From: Nitrosomonas sp.
Lineage (GTDB): Bacteria > Pseudomonadota > Gammaproteobacteria > Burkholderiales > Nitrosomonadaceae
DNA: 52,974 nucleotides
Assembly: GCA_021604405.1 (NCBI GenBank)
Contig: BQJA01000014.1
Span: forward strand, 1-52,974
Direction: 5' to 3'
Part shown: piece by piece, positions 39,277 to 48,366 of the stretch
Position numbering within the stretch: position 1 is the first letter of the stretch
Layout: each line of letters opens with the position of its first letter
The notes under the pieces: generated by a model
The model's database searches: none
What the model was told of the DNA's origin: nothing
The model's input: only the letters and a program-made list of their open reading frames with translations
Made by a program: the position numbers and the translations under genes

Positions 39277-41115
39277 TTAATGCCCCTCATAAAGCTCCTC
39301 CACCTCCGTCTTATAGTGTTCCAGAATCTTTCCTCGCCGTAGTTTCAAGGTCGGCGTTAACATTTCATTCTCGACAGCCCATGGTTCAGTCAACCATGCA
39401 ACACGACGTATCCTTGCATAACCAGGAAATTCACGCGTTTGACTGGTAATTCTTGCCAATAAAATTTCTTCTATTTTTTCCCGATTCGCATGATTAAGCA
39501 GATCTGGGTCAAGCTTGTGCTGCTTGGCGACTTTTTCCCATTTATCGCCGTTTAAAATCACCAGTACACTCAAATATGAACGCCCTTCACCAATCAACAT
39601 AACCTGCTCAAACAATGGATCCCGCATGATCGCCACTTCCATATCAGCGGGTGGAACTTTCTCGCCTGTCGACAATACAATAATCTCTTTTAGACGCCCG
39701 GTGATCGTAATTCGACCTTCTTCATCAATCGATGCGATGTCTCCGGAATTAAGCCAGCCATCTGCAGAAATTACTGATCGGGTGGCTTCCGGATTATTCC
39801 AGTATCCTTGCATGACGTTGGGGCCGCGTATCAATAACGCATTATTTTCACCCAGCTTAACCTCCACACCAGGAATACATGGACCCGCACTGGTTGGTAA
39901 GTTATTGTCTTCCCTGTTAGCGCAAACCACCGGACTGCTTTCAGTCATACCGTAACCCTGCAGTATTGGCAATCCCAGGCCGATAAATATCCGTGAGACT
40001 TCAGCCGGTAATGCGGCGCCCCCACTCATTGCAAGCCGTAAGCGGCCACCCAGTTTCTGCAAAACTTTATCAGCGACCAACTTGTTCAACAACGGCCAAA
40101 AGAGATGTGTAAGTCGCCAGGAATCCCGCCCCTGTTGATATTCAAACCGGCTATAACCCACCGTCACGGCAAAATTAAACAGCCATTTGCTGAATTCCGG
40201 TCCATCGGCAAGTTTGGCGCGAATACCTGCATAAACTCTTTCATAAATGCGTGGTACAGAAATAAGAATTGTTGGACGCAGCGTCAGCAAATCTTCCTGC
40301 AAATCCTGAATAGAACGCGCATAGGCAATCGTTGCGCCACCCATCATTGGCACGTAGTAGCCGGCGGTACGTTCAAACGTATGCGACAATGGCAAAAAGG
40401 AAAGCAGCAGGTCTTCATGCGTTACCGGGATAACCTGCAAACAGCTATAGGCGTTGGTCAGGATATTGTGGTGGCTTAGCATCACCCCTTTTGGCTTGCC
40501 TGTTGTTCCAGAGGTATAAATGATCGTAGCCAAGCTATTTGGATCATTGTTTAAATGCTGGACCTGAAAACCATCCATCTGCGCTGGCAGCCAGTCAACT
40601 AACGAAATAACGGGGTCGTTGTTTAATGAATGGTTGACGGAACCGCCATGCTGCTGGTTAATAATGACGACACGTTGTAACGCTTGTTCATTCTGGCACG
40701 CTTCACTCAGTTTCGGCCATTGCTCTGAATTTTCCAGCAGCAATATCTTAACACCGGCGTCAGACAACATATAAGCAACGTTCTCAGCACGGTCTTCCAC
40801 ATAAAACGGCACCACAACAATTCCTAATCCCAGCGCAGCCTGTTCAAACATGACCCATTCCGGGCAGTTTTTCACCATGATGGCAACCCGGTCACCACGG
40901 ACCAGTGACTCTCTGGCAAGTGCGGCCTGCCAGCGGGAAATAGCCTGACTCATTTGTTCCCATGTATAGCTGCGCCATTCTCCCTTTGAAACATCATAAT
41001 CGCGATAAGCGATATTCTTTGGCGAAACACGTGTCCGCTCACGAAACAAACCATCCAATGTATTGGCCTGCTCAACTTCGATAATACCTGCTATATCCTC
41101 ATATTTGCTTTCCAT
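39277..41115 (-). CDS. Long-chain acyl-CoA synthetase (AMP-dependent ligase)
   Basis: A 612-residue ANL-superfamily enzyme of the FadD15-like group that activates fatty acids with ATP and CoA. The phosphate-binding motif is YTSGTTGKPKG at 200-210; QGYGMTESSPV lies in the adenylate-binding site and GWLNSGDIASIDEEGRITITGR is the hinge before the C-terminal lid. It lies 15 bases downstream of the fadE-type gene, so they are co-transcribed. Chain-length preference cannot be read from the sequence. Confidence 0.92.
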   Translation of the reverse strand: MESKYEDIAGIIEVEQANTLDGLFRERTRVSPKNIAYRDYDVSKGEWRSYTWEQMSQAISRWQAALARESLVRGDRVAIMVKNCPEWVMFEQAALGLGIVVVPFYVEDRAENVAYMLSDAGVKILLLENSEQWPKLSEACQNEQALQRVVIINQQHGGSVNHSLNNDPVISLVDWLPAQMDGFQVQHLNNDPNSLATIIYTSGTTGKPKGVMLSHHNILTNAYSCLQVIPVTHEDLLLSFLPLSHTFERTAGYYVPMMGGATIAYARSIQDLQEDLLTLRPTILISVPRIYERVYAGIRAKLADGPEFSKWLFNFAVTVGYSRFEYQQGRDSWRLTHLFWPLLNKLVADKVLQKLGGRLRLAMSGGAALPAEVSRIFIGLGLPILQGYGMTESSPVVCANREDNNLPTSAGPCIPGVEVKLGENNALLIRGPNVMQGYWNNPEATRSVISADGWLNSGDIASIDEEGRITITGRLKEIIVLSTGEKVPPADMEVAIMRDPLFEQVMLIGEGRSYLSVLVILNGDKWEKVAKQHKLDPDLLNHANREKIEEILLARITSQTREFPGYARIRRVAWLTEPWAVENEMLTPTLKLRRGKILEHYKTEVEELYEGH

Positions 41116-41130
41116 ATTGTCTGTGTCCCA

Positions 41131-43569
41131 TCAGTCTTCTTTCTTCGGCGTCTGATCAGTAAATAGATCAGAGGAGGCTATTTCACTCAGCTTTTCTGAA
41201 TCAAAAATATTGGCAGCGCCAACATCGTAATCTGCTTCTGCTGTGGTATGTTGTGCTTCATTATCTGTTTTACCAAAATCCGGCGAAAAATCATCAACCA
41301 TGATGACACTATGCCGCAGAGAGTGCATTCTGTTTATTGATTCGGCCTCATCGGCAGTAATAATATTCTTAGCCAGCGCCTCAGAAATTTTTTTATCATC
41401 ACGTTCAGAAATTTGACCTGCTTTGACTGCGCGCCGTATCTTGGCCTCTATTCCTTCACACGCAACAGCGCATTGCAATGCCTGTTCAAGATCGACCAGC
41501 GGCTCGTTTTCTGCTGCCGGGAGATAAATACCAGCCGTCAATCGATCGCGCGCCTCTCCCGGTTCCAGCATTAATCTCGCAATCTCATGCGCCAATGCAT
41601 CGGACGGCGGCGAATAAGGTTTGCCCAGTGGGAACACCAGAAAACGCAACAGCCATGACATGAATCTGTTTGCAGGAAAGTTGCTCAAAAATTCATCAAA
41701 TGTCTGCTGTATCCGATAAATAGCATCTTGCATTGACCAATGTAAAAGCGGCAAATCAGCCCTCGGACGATTATCCGCCTCAAATCGCTTTAATGTTGCC
41801 GAACATAAATAAAGCAAACTAAGAATATCACCCAGCCTGGCCGAAAGCCGCTCTCTGCGCTTCAGTGAACCGCCTAATTTCAACAAAGAAATATCAGAGA
41901 TCAGTGCAAATGACGTGGAAAACCGCGTCAACTGCTGATAATAGTGCGCTGTATCAGGCAATACGTTTTCGGGGATACTGCGCTTCATATGTTTACCGAA
42001 CAATCCCTGCACCAAGCTGTAAAAAAAATTGCGCACACTAAAAACAATATGCCCCATCAACGCTTGATCAAATGCTTTTGACGCGCGGGACTTGTCGGGA
42101 TCATTTGCCGCATTGATTTCGTCAAGGACGTATGGATGACACCGTATCGCGCCTTGACCAAAAATAATCATGGTGCGCGTGAGAATATTAGCACCCTCAA
42201 CCGTTATGCTGACAGGCATTTGCTGGTAAGTACGGCCCAGATAATTTTTTGGTCCAATGCAGATTCCTTTGCCGCCATGAATATCCATAGCATCGTTAAT
42301 CGCCAGGCGTGCCCGCTCGGTTAAATGATATTTAACGATTGCGGAAATAACGGATGGCTTCTCACCCAGATCTACCGCAAAAGCCGTCAAGACCCGTGCT
42401 GCATCCATCATGTAGGTATTGCCGCCTATGCGCGCCAACGCTTCTTCTATACCTTCAAAATAACCAATAGGCATATTAAATTGCACCCGCACCCTGCCAT
42501 ATGCGCCACTGGTGTATGCAGCCAGTTTAGCAGTGCCAACACTGGTGGCAGGTAAAGAAATTGAACGGCCGGCCGCGAGACAGTTCATTAGCATGCGCCA
42601 ACCCTGACCAACCCCTTCTTGCCCGCCAATCAACCATTCCATCGGGATGAATACATCCTTGCCGGAATTCGGGCCATTCTGGAATACCCCATTCAGTGGA
42701 AAATGACGACGGCCTATTTCTACACCCGGTGTATCGGTGGGAATCAATGCCAGTGTTATGCCAAGATCTTCCTCTCCACCCAACAGTTTGTCCGGGTCAT
42801 AAAGCTTGAATGCAAGTCCAAGCAATGTCGCAACCGGCCCCAACGTAATATAGCGTTTCTCCCAGGTTACACGCATTCCTAAAACATCCGGCTTGCCATT
42901 GTATTCACTACGGCAAACGATACCGTAATCAGGTATTGCACCGGCATCTGACCCGGCGTCCGGTGATGTCAAGCCAAAACATGGCACGTCAATTCCTTTT
43001 GCCAAACGTGGCAGATAGTATTTTTTCTGTTCTTCCGTACCGTAATGCAGGAGCAACTCCGCGGGTCCTAATGAATTCGGCACCATTACGGTTACAGCGG
43101 CGGTACCACTGCGCGACCCGATTTTCATCACGACTTCAGAATGCGCCAGTGCTGAAAAGCCATACCCCCCGTATTCTTTCGGAATAATCAGTCCAAAAAA
43201 ACCGTTATCCTTGATGAATTGCCAGACTTCAGGCGGCAGATCGTGCAACTTATGGGTAATTTTCCATTCGTCTAACATCGCGCACAATTGTTCAACAGGT
43301 CCCGCAAGAAATGCTTTTTCTTCTTCACTGAGATCTTGCTTGGGATAAGCCAGCAGCTTGTTCCAATCTGGTTTGCCACTGAATAAATCACCATCCCACC
43401 ATACCGTACCCGCGTCCAGCGCTTCCTGTTCGGTCTGCGAAATTTTCGGGAGCATTTTACGAAAAATTTTGAGAATCTGATTGGATACTATAAAGCGGCG
43501 TAAAAAAGGAACCAGCAGAATCAGAGCTACAATAGCAATCAGCGACAAAAGAACATAAAACAGGAACAT
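41131..43569 (-). CDS. fadE: FadE-type acyl-CoA dehydrogenase
   Basis: An 812-residue acyl-CoA dehydrogenase of the long FadE type (E. coli FadE has 814). A membrane segment at residues 1-25 is followed by the flavoprotein core (about 75-500), with GFFGLIIPKEYGGYGFSALAHSEV, FGLTSPDAGSD and GGNTYMMDAARVLTAFAVDLGEKP. The C-terminal region from about 520 is the DUF1974-like extension. It would catalyse the first oxidation of fatty acyl-CoA. The ATG has AAGAGG upstream. It is the first gene of fadE-ligase-thioesterase and is divergent from dapE. Confidence 0.93.
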   Translation of the reverse strand: MFLFYVLLSLIAIVALILLVPFLRRFIVSNQILKIFRKMLPKISQTEQEALDAGTVWWDGDLFSGKPDWNKLLAYPKQDLSEEEKAFLAGPVEQLCAMLDEWKITHKLHDLPPEVWQFIKDNGFFGLIIPKEYGGYGFSALAHSEVVMKIGSRSGTAAVTVMVPNSLGPAELLLHYGTEEQKKYYLPRLAKGIDVPCFGLTSPDAGSDAGAIPDYGIVCRSEYNGKPDVLGMRVTWEKRYITLGPVATLLGLAFKLYDPDKLLGGEEDLGITLALIPTDTPGVEIGRRHFPLNGVFQNGPNSGKDVFIPMEWLIGGQEGVGQGWRMLMNCLAAGRSISLPATSVGTAKLAAYTSGAYGRVRVQFNMPIGYFEGIEEALARIGGNTYMMDAARVLTAFAVDLGEKPSVISAIVKYHLTERARLAINDAMDIHGGKGICIGPKNYLGRTYQQMPVSITVEGANILTRTMIIFGQGAIRCHPYVLDEINAANDPDKSRASKAFDQALMGHIVFSVRNFFYSLVQGLFGKHMKRSIPENVLPDTAHYYQQLTRFSTSFALISDISLLKLGGSLKRRERLSARLGDILSLLYLCSATLKRFEADNRPRADLPLLHWSMQDAIYRIQQTFDEFLSNFPANRFMSWLLRFLVFPLGKPYSPPSDALAHEIARLMLEPGEARDRLTAGIYLPAAENEPLVDLEQALQCAVACEGIEAKIRRAVKAGQISERDDKKISEALAKNIITADEAESINRMHSLRHSVIMVDDFSPDFGKTDNEAQHTTAEADYDVGAANIFDSEKLSEIASSDLFTDQTPKKED

Positions 43570-43661
43570 AATAATTTCCTCTTGCAGATTAAAACTGATC
43601 CAAAATCATACAACTGTGAGCTGCCGTGCAGGAACTGAATCAGACGTGTAGAATTCACCAT

Positions 43662-43687
43662 CTATCCGGTTTTACCCGGATTGATAG
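43662..43687. promoter_or_regulatory. Inverted repeat between fadE and dapE, possible operator
   Basis: ATCCGG (43664-43669) and CCGGAT (43676-43681) are perfect arms around TTTTAC; an outer pair CTATC (43662-43666) and GATAG (43683-43687) is also complementary. It lies about 95 bases upstream of the fadE start. A TetR- or GntR-type repressor site is possible; no regulator gene is nearby. Confidence 0.3.
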
Positions 43688-43803
43688 CAAATCTACATGA
43701 TTATTACCAAAACCCATACCCTAATAAGGCAGTTTTATAAATTCACTGTTGTGAAATTTATACACCCAAACAAATAATGTGCTTTCTTTTAAGCCAATTT
43801 TAA

Positions 43804-44970
<1,167 letters not shown>

Positions 44971-45049
44971 ATATATTGTCTGACATTAAAGGATTATAAG
45001 CTAAATATACGAAGCAGAGACTTGCATAATTCTTCAAGCAACGGTTGGA

Positions 45050-45715
45050 TTATTTAACTGCGCTATACAGCGTCATCGTGCCAAAAACAGTATTAAAGGA
45101 CTGTTGTTGCACGACCTTGGCAAATCCTGCCTGCTTAAATAGCTCAACCAGTTTCCCTGACACGTTGTCCTGGGTATTCTTAAAGCCATCAACAAGCTGC
45201 ACAGGAATAAACAGCCCACGCATTAACAAGCTGCTTGCTTGACCCCAGTCCGCCACATGAAGTTCACCCTGTGGTTTGAGTGTCCGATATACCTCGTTTG
45301 CGGTGCTTTTCTTATTATCCCATGTAAGATGATGAAAAAATAAACTTGACACGATCCGGTCAAATGATGCATCAGGATAAGGTAATTTTTCGGCAAATGC
45401 ATGATCGAACTGTATCGTAACATCTGCCTGATTCGCCTTGCGTTGTGCAATCGATAATATCCTCTCATCGCAATCAACCCCAGTAACATTAACTGCTGGG
45501 AAGCATTGCTTGATCAGGATTGTCAACGTGCCGGTTCCACAGGCGAGATCAAGGATATGGTGTCCGGTATCAATTTGCGCTTGTTGAATGAGTTGCTTGC
45601 TAATCATTCCTGTTTGGGTAACCGCATCTACAACAACATCATAATAAGGCGTTAACCAGTGAAACCCTAATGCCGGCACATATTCACGATCTGGCGGTGT
45701 TATTTTCATACGCAC
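45050..45715 (-). CDS. Class I SAM-dependent methyltransferase
   Basis: A 221-residue methyltransferase. Motif I is ILDLACGTGTLTILI near residue 45, an acidic residue ending the second strand is in TGVDCDERI, and motif post-I contains LPYPDASFDRIVSSLFFHHL. It resembles the UbiE/Methyltransf_11 group. The substrate is unknown. It faces dapE tail-to-tail (79-base gap) and is divergent from the DUF898 gene. The start could be ATG 45715 or ATG 45709. Confidence 0.88.
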   Translation of the reverse strand: MRMKITPPDREYVPALGFHWLTPYYDVVVDAVTQTGMISKQLIQQAQIDTGHHILDLACGTGTLTILIKQCFPAVNVTGVDCDERILSIAQRKANQADVTIQFDHAFAEKLPYPDASFDRIVSSLFFHHLTWDNKKSTANEVYRTLKPQGELHVADWGQASSLLMRGLFIPVQLVDGFKNTQDNVSGKLVELFKQAGFAKVVQQQSFNTVFGTMTLYSAVK

Positions 45716-45797
45716 TTAACCATTTTTTATTCGTTCCGATATTACATTATTGCCCGCCACCATCTTGTCAATATCTCGCATAAGGCTATGGTTAATA

Positions 45798-46988
45798 ATG
45801 AGCACCATAATGACAGAACAGGCAGTTATTGCCAACAATGAAAGTGAAGAAGCACAATCCGGAATCGTTCTCAAGGAAATCAAGCAGGTCATCTATGATA
45901 GCCGCACCGAACAGGTTTATAAAATCTGGCTGCTTAATTTATTCATGAATATCATGACGCTTGGCATTTACAGCTTTTGGGGGAAAACGCGGCTTCGACA
46001 ATATATTGTCGGCTCATTTTCGTTGCATGGCGATCGATTCGAATACACGGGAACCGGCAAAGAGCTATTCTTCGGTTTCCTGAAAGCCGTAACGGTGCTT
46101 CTTGGAATTTATGCACCGTTTATGATTGCTACGCTCAATGCACCAGACGCGGCGTGGCCTGCGTTATTTTTAATCACCGTTATTTATGTGATCCCAGTTG
46201 CATTATATTCCGCCCTGCGCTATCGCCTAAGTCGTCTGGATTGGCGAGGCATTCGTTTTCGCTTAACAGGATCGTCGCTGAATTATGCCAATCTCTATAT
46301 TTGGCGAGGGGTGTTAGACATTATTTCACTGGGAATTCTACTGCCATATTCCGATATAAAAAAGTATCGGCACAAAGTTGAAAATTCATCTTATGGCGAC
46401 ATTCCGTTCAGCTTCGAAGGCCATGGCAAGAATCTTATGAACATTCATCTCGCAACCTATGCGATTGCTATCGGCTTACTCTTCATGATGTTATTAGGCC
46501 TGCAATTAATAGCGGTTTCTTTTCCGTACACGGATTTTTCAATGGCGCCGCAAGGTATTTCTGCACTGGCCGTGCAAAGTATGCCTGAAGAAAATTCTTT
46601 ACCGTTACTTTCAGAAAAGTCTGTTTTTATCACTGCTGTCACATTTATTCTTCTACCTTTCTTACTATTCCCATTGGTACGCTTAATGTACAAAACTGCA
46701 CTGATCCACGAAATGATCAATCACTCACATGTCGCCGGAATCGGCTTCAGAAGTACCGTTACAACCCTGGCATTAGTCAAACTTAAACTTGGCAATTTTT
46801 TTATTATTATCGGCACGCTTGGAATAGGTGCGCCTTATATTATGCAACGAAATTTACGCTTCTTCGCCAACCATATGCAAATTAAAGGAGATCCAGAAAC
46901 ATCCAAAATTAGACAAATTACCGACCAGAAGCCTGCCGATGCCGAAGGCCTTCACGAAACCCTGAATCTCGATGCCGATTTGATTTAA
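45798..46988 (+). CDS. YjgN/DUF898 family membrane protein
   Basis: A 396-residue inner-membrane protein with about six to eight hydrophobic segments. The DUF898 motif appears near the N terminus (FMNIMTLGIYSFWGKTRLRQY, then GDRFEYTGTGKELFFGFL) and again in weaker form in the middle and at the C terminus (IIIGTLGIGAPYIMQRNLRFF), showing an internal repeat. The frame opens at TTG 45750; I prefer ATG 45798 with AAGG upstream. It is two bases from an M48 peptidase gene, and this pair is conserved in proteobacteria as far as I recall. The function is unknown. Confidence 0.85.
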   Translation: MSTIMTEQAVIANNESEEAQSGIVLKEIKQVIYDSRTEQVYKIWLLNLFMNIMTLGIYSFWGKTRLRQYIVGSFSLHGDRFEYTGTGKELFFGFLKAVTVLLGIYAPFMIATLNAPDAAWPALFLITVIYVIPVALYSALRYRLSRLDWRGIRFRLTGSSLNYANLYIWRGVLDIISLGILLPYSDIKKYRHKVENSSYGDIPFSFEGHGKNLMNIHLATYAIAIGLLFMMLLGLQLIAVSFPYTDFSMAPQGISALAVQSMPEENSLPLLSEKSVFITAVTFILLPFLLFPLVRLMYKTALIHEMINHSHVAGIGFRSTVTTLALVKLKLGNFFIIIGTLGIGAPYIMQRNLRFFANHMQIKGDPETSKIRQITDQKPADAEGLHETLNLDADLI

Positions 46989-46990
46989 CG

Positions 46991-48112
46991 ATGTTGAGCT
47001 CTTTTGAAGCCAAGTTTTATGACGGAGAGACAGCCAGGCCGCGTCAGGTTATCGTCGAACTGTCTTGCGCATGTCTTCACATCAAAGCACAAGACAAATC
47101 GCTGCAGCAAAACTGGCCGTACAACGACATAAAAATACTGGCGCAGCCCGTACCGCCTCTGCCAGCCAGGTTAACTGCCAAAGGAAACCCGAACGCCCGG
47201 CTTTACATCGAACCAGGATACTGGCGCCAAGTAAGAACAAAACTTCCAAAAAATGCTCTTCCGATTATCACCTTATCAACGAATTGGAATTACTTGATCG
47301 TCTATGCGGGATTGTCTGTTTTTGTTATTTTGGGAACCGTTTTTTTTGGCCACAAATTGCTTGATTACGCCAGCCACACGATCCCGCAAATCGCGGAAGA
47401 AAAAATCGGGCAACTGGCCATTCAATCATTATTAACAAACCCGGAATGCGTTGAACCACAAGGGCGAGCATCACTTGAAAAAATGGCCCAAAAGCTTCAG
47501 CAGGGAATGGCACGTGACATCGATATAAAAGTCCGCGTGATTTCTGATGATGAGACGCTTAATGCATTTGCCACCCCGGGTGGATATTTGGTGATTTTTA
47601 GTGGCGTTCTGAAGAAAGCAGATTCCGCAAACGAAGTTGCCGGCGTACTGGCACATGAAATGGCGCATATCGAAATGAATCATCCGATGAAATCACTGGT
47701 CCGCAATCTGGGTGTTTCTTTGACGTTGCAAATGATGGCTGGCAATCGCGATACAATCAGCGAAATTGCAAAATTCGCCGGGATATTCCGGCAACTTCAT
47801 TACAGCCGTCAAGACGAACTTGAAGCCGATTTCGTTGGCCAACGTCTCCTCAGAAAAGCCAGGATCGACCCTTCCGGCCTAAAGCTATTTTTTGAGCGCC
47901 TCAACAAAGCAGACGCAGCAAATAATAATAACAACGATGAGCCAGCGTTTCCTGTAATTCTGTCTTATTTCTCAACCCATCCACATACACAAGTACGCAT
48001 TGACAAGCTTGAACCCGGCAAAACAAACGCCAGTGCTCATGAAAAAGCGCTTAACGAAGCAGAATGGCACGCCTTAAAAAATATTTGCGCACAAAAGGCG
48101 GATCCAGATTAA
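46991..48112 (+). CDS. M48-family membrane metallopeptidase
   Basis: A 373-residue zinc peptidase. A cytoplasmic part of about 95 residues precedes one membrane segment (about 97-120, VYAGLSVFVILGTVFFG). The catalytic domain has HEMAH at 222-226 and a downstream glutamate ligand in DELEADFVG. The domain would face the periplasm, as in BepA/LoiP-like enzymes. The gene begins two bases after the DUF898 stop, so the two products probably work together, for example in membrane-protein quality control; that is inference. Confidence 0.9.
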   Translation: MLSSFEAKFYDGETARPRQVIVELSCACLHIKAQDKSLQQNWPYNDIKILAQPVPPLPARLTAKGNPNARLYIEPGYWRQVRTKLPKNALPIITLSTNWNYLIVYAGLSVFVILGTVFFGHKLLDYASHTIPQIAEEKIGQLAIQSLLTNPECVEPQGRASLEKMAQKLQQGMARDIDIKVRVISDDETLNAFATPGGYLVIFSGVLKKADSANEVAGVLAHEMAHIEMNHPMKSLVRNLGVSLTLQMMAGNRDTISEIAKFAGIFRQLHYSRQDELEADFVGQRLLRKARIDPSGLKLFFERLNKADAANNNNNDEPAFPVILSYFSTHPHTQVRIDKLEPGKTNASAHEKALNEAEWHALKNICAQKADPD

Positions 48113-48366
48113 TCCCGGGAATCAGCTTAAAAGCAATGACGCGCTGGCCTAAAATGACCGGATGCTGCCCGAAAATTAATAATAGTTCTTAGATTGCGCG
48201 GCACATACACGTTACAATATGATTAAAATAACTGACCTGTTGCACACAACATCCTGTTAAGCAAATGAAAATACAGCAAGACAATTTGTCGTTGTATGTG
48301 CAGGTCCATGGGCCGTCAGTCACCGAATCCATCGTGATCAGTCATTTTTAATGAAAGCGGGCAAAA

